From Ochromonadaceae sp. CCMP2298 (Eukaryota; Sar; Synurophyceae; Ochromonadales; Ochromonadaceae): a stretch of DNA of 11,665 nucleotides. Shown one piece after another: positions 8,289 to 11,665 of this stretch. The stretch lies in assembly GCA_026770595.1 (NCBI GenBank), contig MU634522.1, positions 1 to 11,665 on the forward strand. The letters are read 5' to 3'. The first letter of the stretch is position 1. Every line of letters begins with the position of its first letter. The position numbers and the translations under genes were made by a program. The notes below the pieces were generated by a model, which saw only the letters and a program-made list of their open reading frames with translations, did no database searches and was not told the origin of the DNA.

Positions 8289-8450
8289 CTAATGATCCAG
8301 CCCCACGGCCACTGCCCCCACCGCGTCCAGTGCCGCAGCCTCCCCAGTCACCCACCCCAGTTCCATCCGAAGAGGCGAAAAGTCCGTCACTACCACCACC
8401 GCCCTCTCCCGCACCGCAAATTTCCTTATATTGGCTGCGGGATCTCCCAC
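8289..8450 (-). pseudogene. Class II CPD photolyase fragment (N-terminal domain remnant)
   Basis: Read on the minus strand from 8450 to the TAG at 8291-8289, the frame gives VGDPAANIRKFAVRERA, then VVVVTDFSPLRMELGW, then a tail ending VAVGLDH-stop. The order GDP / amphipathic helix / VVTDFSPLR / W matches the end of the N-terminal alpha/beta domain of class II CPD photolyases, where the next motif is VDAHN; here the frame stops at the equivalent place. Class II photolyases repair cyclobutane pyrimidine dimers using FAD and blue light. No start codon, no FAD-binding domain and no other exon is visible nearby; an in-frame stop lies upstream at 8492-8490. So it is a decayed or transposed fragment, or at best one exon of a gene with unseen remainder. 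Confidence 0.6.
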
Positions 8451-8670
8451 CGACAAGTTATTTGAATAGTGGTAAGTTAACTCTGGAACTTACTGTAACC
8501 TTAACTTTAGGGGATTCGTCCCAAGTTCCGCGCTTTCCAGGCTTTTCAAAGTTTTCAGCTTTCTCGGCCCGCCCGCCACCCACGCACCACCCTCCTCGAT
8601 GGAAGGGCAGAAAAGAAAAGGAATTTCCCCGCTGCGGGCTGTTGCCCTTTAAGATTCGAAGGCCTTGGGC

Positions 8671-8839
8671 TGCCAGTAAATTCGCGCCCCTGTTCGAGCA
8701 ACGCGGAATTAGTCTCTCGCTCGTGAACTCTTGGAACTCGTGGATGCACAGAGTTGCCAGTAAATTCGCGGCCCCTGTTCGAGCAACGCGGAATTAGTCT
8801 CTCGCTAGTGAACTCCTGGAACTCGTGGATGCACAGAGT
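8671..8839. repeat. Tandem direct duplication of an 84/85-bp unit
   Basis: Copy 1 at 8671-8754 and copy 2 at 8755-8839 both start TGCCAGTAAATTCGCG and end GATGCACAGAGT. They differ by one inserted base (GCGCCCC versus GCGGCCCC) and two substitutions (CTCGTGAAC/CTAGTGAAC; CTCTTGG/CTCCTGG), so the duplication is recent. It is non-coding; the frame shift between copies argues against coding use. Confidence 0.92.
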
Positions 8840-8994
8840 TCAAATCTCAAGCACGAGACTCGCCTGCTCCAGCAGTTGGATTAATTGACCCCGAATATTC
8901 CACCGCCTACGCGGAATAATTGACCGAGAAACGCGCTAATCAGAGCTGCAGACCGGCGCGCGAGGGACGGCCTAGGCTTTGAACTTTTAACAAC

Positions 8995-11161
8995 ATGCTC
9001 ACCGGTAAGGCGAATATCCCTCCTGCCCCTTCTTCTCCTACCTGCCTCCTTTTCCCCATCTTTTATATATTTCCTCACCATCCTTGCCCTCAATCCCCCA
9101 TCATTTTTATTTTGCACGCTCGCGCGACTGTGAACTGCGTATGACGTATGACCTACGACCTACAAGTGATCGCGCACACGTGCTGCGCAACCTCTCCCAC
9201 GTCCGTGAACCTGGTGTTGGTGCTCGAGCACCCCCACGAGAAGCCCATGCAAGTGGTCTGCATGTTTCACAGCCTGCAGGGCCGCTACGAGATGGGCGCA
9301 GTGTGGCACATCACCCACAACGGGGATTTGCAGACGGAGTCCTGCGTGTTCCTGAAGTGGCGTGCGGTGTGCGGGTTCCTGGAGATGCACGTGTACGGAG
9401 CGGTAACGGAGCCGGGCAGGGCCGAGAGCAGCGGTCTGCAGGTGCAGAGCAGCCTGGGGGGGGTGGAGCTGGCCTCTGAGGGGCCCATGAGCAGCTACGG
9501 CCTAGAGGTGCTGGTTGCGTCCGACGGGGGGCCGCTGGTGCTGGTGCTCAGCTGGGGACATGTGCGACGCGTGGACCTCGACGGCTGCAGGGAGGTGGGG
9601 CGTATTGGGGACCCTTGCGCCCTGACTGACTGCCGCGCGAAGCTGGGCGTGCAGTACGTGGGCGACCGAGTCACAGACAGCCCATCAGGTCGCCACCCCG
9701 CCCAGCCCACCTCCATCGCAGTGGCGGCCACCTGCCACACCACGACCCACCGACGCCCGCTTTTCTCCCCGCAGCTCATGCCCGCCGGGCGCATCGTGCA
9801 CGACTGGGAGTCACCCAAGAACGCCACCAACCTGCCCCGCAGCAAGGTGCGCCCGCTGAGCCGCACCTCCCACCTCTGCGCCGGCAGCACTTCCCCCCGC
9901 GAGCTGGCCAGGAAGGGCACTCTGACTCTGAGCCTCTACGGGGTCTACCCGAGCAGGGCCGGCAGCGGGAGGCTGGACCATATTGCGCCCTCTTCGCGCC
10001 GCGGGGGTGGGGGAGGCGTGCACAAGGTGTTCACCCCCACGCTGGAGCTGCCCTGGAATGGGCCCCAGCGCGAGCAGAGCAACGAGAGCATGTGCACCGC
10101 CGAGAGCAGCGGAGACAACACCACGTCGAGCAAAGGGCAAATGGATGCGGCCCTGTGCGACCTACGCGACCTGGGCAGGTTGGGGGGCAGGTTGGGCAGG
10201 TGCAGCAAGCCCCCGGAGCTGGTGCGGCTGACGGAGTGCATCCAGGACCACTCACTGGGGGGCAGCCTCGTGCTCAGCTGCTGCATCGTGGGGCGCGACG
10301 CCACCGGCCATCCCAACGACACCAGCTCCAGCAACCACAACACGACTGCTGGGATGTATGGGGGATGCGACAGCTGCGTGCACGACAGCCTGGTGCAGAG
10401 CGGTCACAGCGACGAGTCTTGGCAGGTCTGGGTGGCCGGCGTCTACACCCTCCTCGCCTTCGCTCTGGGCACCCCCCTCTGCGGCCTGCTTGCGCACCTA
10501 GTCGTGGTGGTCGTGGCGGTGCTGACGGGGGGGATCCTGGGACTCGCTCATATCAGCAGTCTGTCCCAGCACCTGGGCTGGGTGGGCGCGGCCCTGGCCC
10601 TGGCCGTGCAGCTGGCAGCCGCCCTGCTGTACATCTACTGCGGCAAGCACATCACGCGCCTGGTGCGCCTAGCAAGCGGTCTCCCCCTGCACGCGCGCCT
10701 GGGCAAGCGCACCATCGTGATCGTGGACACGCTCACAGTGCAGCTGCTGGAGAGCTTCGTGTCCAAGCTGTACTCGCAGTCGTACTCTGTCTTGTCCGTC
10801 GAGGTGCACGGGGCCTCTGGCCTGGACCACTTCTTGTACCGCTTCCAGCACGCGGGCTGGGTGGCCGCCCTGGCTGTGCAGCTGGCAGCCGCGCTGTATC
10901 TGGACTGCGACAGGCTCACGCGCCCCCTGGCTGACGGGCGCCCCCACGCTCGCCTGGGTAAGCCTACCGCCGTGAGGGTGGACAGCAGCACTGTGCACCG
11001 ACGCACTGATCTCCTCGACAGGGAAGCCGTGCACACGAGCAACGTCTGCCGCCCCGTCGCCACTGGTCTGTCCTTCCCCCGCACCAGGTACAATGTGCTC
11101 GTACACCCTGTGCCCGCTTTCGCCGCACGACCGCTAACCCTGATCCTCTCTTATAGCTTGA
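8995..11161 (+). CDS. Multi-pass membrane protein of unknown function with internal duplication (provisional splice model)
   Basis: Model: exons 8995-9004, 9167-10957, 11157-11161 (601 aa). ATG 8995 (ACAACATGC) is followed after 10 coding bases by GTAAGG; the next acceptor, CTACAAG at 9166, is preceded by about 100 bases without AG. A simpler start is ATG 9148 (MTYDLQVIAH). The N-terminal 400 residues are beta-rich and Cys-containing, with N-glycosylation sequons (codons at 9820, 10087, 10120, 10318, 10336). Hydrophobic segments lie at 10426-10503 and 10504-10557, and in each repeat copy (10579-10638, 10858-10902). A GTAAGC donor at 10958 joined to TTATAG (11156) gives ...HARLG-Ala-stop. Without that splice the frame stays open into the FG-GAP gene. 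A pyrimidine-AG-ended stretch (9670-9774, 105 bp, in frame) could be a further intron. Not recognised as any family; possibly a receptor-like or surface protein, a guess. Confidence 0.55.
9005..9166 (+). other. Candidate intron three codons after the start
   Basis: 162 bp, GTAAGG...CTACAAG, phase 1. The body is strongly pyrimidine-rich (9020-9115) and lacks AG for about 100 bases before 9166. It would join Met-Leu-Thr to VIAHTCC. Confidence 0.5.
10570..11043 (+). repeat. Internal duplication with 279-bp (93-codon) spacing in the membrane-protein gene
   Basis: Copy 1 begins at 10570 (HLGWVGAALALAVQLAAALLY...HARLGKRTIVIVDTLTVQLL), copy 2 at 10849 (HAGWVAALAVQLAAALYL...HARLGKPTAVRVDSSTVHRR). 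The nucleotide core GTGCAGCTGGCAGCCGC is identical. Copy 2 lacks two residues in the hydrophobic stretch, and similarity fades after about 11043. Each copy supplies one hydrophobic segment. Confidence 0.85.
10958..11156 (+). other. Candidate last intron of the membrane-protein gene
   Basis: 199 bp, donor GGGTAAGC, acceptor CTCTCTTATAG with a CTAAC branch-like string at 11134-11138 and no AG between them. Splicing in phase 1 gives GCT TGA, an immediate stop at 11159-11161. An alternative donor, GTACAA at 11088, would remove 69 bp in frame instead. Confidence 0.45.
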
Positions 11162-11337
11162 CTCGCTCCAGCACAGGGCCCATGATAGCGCATAGGCGGA
11201 ATAGGGCATATGCTGCGGCCGCGGTCCTTCCCTGGGCACTGCCTCCCGCCCCTGCGGACTCCTCTGGTCTACAGGACCCCTCTGGCGCGGCAAGACCCCC
11301 CAGACAGCGCCGCCCACCCGCTGTGTCGTGTGTTGCG

Positions 11338-11665
11338 ATGCGAGAACCTGTTCCCTGGAAGATGGCTTGGCTTCTAGCACTTGTGCTGGATTTGTCTCAG
11401 CCGTGCGCTGCAACATCGTTCACGCCGCGCACCATCACCACCGCGGCCAATGGTGCGTACTCTGTGTTCGCGATCGACTTGGACGGAGATGGAGACATAG
11501 ACGTGCTGTCTGCTTCACAGTTCGACGACAAGATCGCCTGGTACGAGAACAACGGGAGCCAAGTCTTCACGCCGCACACCATCACCACCGCGGCCGATTA
11601 TGCGAGATTTGTATTTGCGATCGACGTGGACGGAGACGGAGACATCGACGTGCTGTCTGCTTCTC
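11338..11665 (+). CDS. FG-GAP/VCBS-repeat protein, N-terminal part
   Basis: Starts at ATG 11338 or, with a better context (AAGATGG), ATG 11362. The segment MAWLLALVLDLSQPCAA is a good signal peptide with cleavage near Ala-Ala-Thr. Immediately after it, two 49-residue repeats begin (FTPRTITTAANGAYSVFAID and a second FTPHTITT copy), each with a calcium-loop DxDGDGDxD (Asp47-Asp55 and Asp96-Asp104 from Met 11338) and LSAS; copy 1 also carries KIAWYENNGSQ. Such FG-GAP/VCBS repeats form beta-propeller blades in integrin alpha chains and in many secreted or surface proteins of bacteria and algae; binding partner unknown. The gene runs off the right edge, so repeat number is not known. The upstream sequence is in the same frame without a stop, so a longer fused protein cannot be excluded. 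Confidence 0.75.
   Translation, partial: MREPVPWKMAWLLALVLDLSQPCAATSFTPRTITTAANGAYSVFAIDLDGDGDIDVLSASQFDDKIAWYENNGSQVFTPHTITTAADYARFVFAIDVDGDGDIDVLSAS
11419..11665 (+). repeat. 147-bp (49-codon) tandem coding repeat of the FG-GAP protein
   Basis: Copy 1 begins at 11419 (TTCACGCCGCGCACC) and copy 2 at 11566 (TTCACGCCGCACACC). The two agree at most bases, including ACCATCACCACCGCGGCC and GACGTGCTGTCTGCTTC. Copy 2 is cut by the window end after 100 bases. Confidence 0.9.

Larger units (their letters stand above)
8163..8994. other. 832-bp spacer between acyltransferase and membrane-protein genes
   Basis: Holds the acyltransferase 3' end, a class II photolyase remnant on the minus strand, an 84/85-bp tandem duplication, a short AATTGACC direct repeat (8883-8890 and 8918-8925), and presumably the promoter of the downstream plus-strand gene. 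A small inverted repeat CTCGTG (8822-8827) / CACGAG (8852-8857) lies at the end of the tandem duplication. No complete gene or RNA gene is supported. Confidence 0.5.

Noticed and set aside
8671-8839. CRISPR-like array
   Set aside because: Only two contiguous copies without spacers, in a eukaryotic context.
8822-8857. tRNA-like T-arm (GAGTTCAAATCTC) within a CTCGTG/CACGAG inverted repeat
   Set aside because: No acceptor, D-arm or anticodon arm of proper size can be drawn, and the T stem is only three pairs.
8881-9117. 78-codon minus-strand frame rich in Arg/Lys
   Set aside because: It covers the pyrimidine-rich candidate intron and promoter of the downstream gene; composition alone explains it.
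9670-9774. In-frame 105-bp intron ending CTTTTCTCCCCGCAG
   Set aside because: The acceptor looks good, but the GTCACA donor is weak and the frame is preserved with or without it, so the sequence does not decide; noted in the gene entry only.
10092-10934. 280-codon plus-strand frame
   Set aside because: Arg/Gly/Pro/Gln-rich shadow of the membrane-protein frame; it lacks the hydrophobic segments and repeat structure that make the other frame protein-like.

Overview
The window comes from a nuclear genome of a microbial eukaryote. Protein-coding genes are split by short GT-AG introns, with pyrimidine tracts and CTAAC-like branch sites. Genes lie on both strands with no operon-like packing. Intergenic DNA is AT-richer than the GC-rich exons. 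EHD-type, PLD-type, class II photolyase-like and FG-GAP/VCBS-repeat sequences together fit a protist, possibly an alga such as a stramenopile or haptophyte. The lineage is an inference and cannot be fixed from this sequence alone.

Layout: (1) 1-269, minus: first 89 codons of an EHD/dynamin-like membrane-remodelling ATPase, running off the left edge. (2) 270-896: divergent intergenic region. (3) 897-3476, plus: single-exon 859-aa phospholipase D superfamily protein with two HKD motifs, cardiolipin-synthase-like, with a possible mitochondrial presequence. (4) 3693-5495, minus: a three-exon gene (two introns reconstructed here) for a 477-aa unrecognised protein with a folded core and long acidic and Lys-Gly-Glu-Gly tracts. 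(5) 5496-5956: second divergent promoter region, with an upstream ORF. (6) 5957-8130, plus: three-exon gene for a 601-aa condensation/alcohol-acetyltransferase-like acyltransferase with an N-terminal hydrophobic segment. (7) 8131-8994: AT-richer spacer with a 3' hairpin, a minus-strand remnant of a class II CPD photolyase, and an 84/85-bp tandem duplication. (8) 8995-about 11161, plus: a multi-pass membrane protein of unknown function with an internal duplication; its splice model is provisional. (9) 11338 to the right edge, plus: start of a secreted or surface FG-GAP/VCBS-repeat protein with near-identical 49-codon repeats.

The genes do not form a pathway. EHD, PLD and the acyltransferase all touch membranes or lipids, but their adjacency may be chance. 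The most notable points are the photolyase fragment, the unknown acidic protein, and the 2.5-kb stop-free frame from 9148 to the window end. In that frame the second copy of a duplication carries a GTAAG splice donor that the first copy lacks; splicing there would place a stop codon and separate the membrane-protein gene from the FG-GAP gene.
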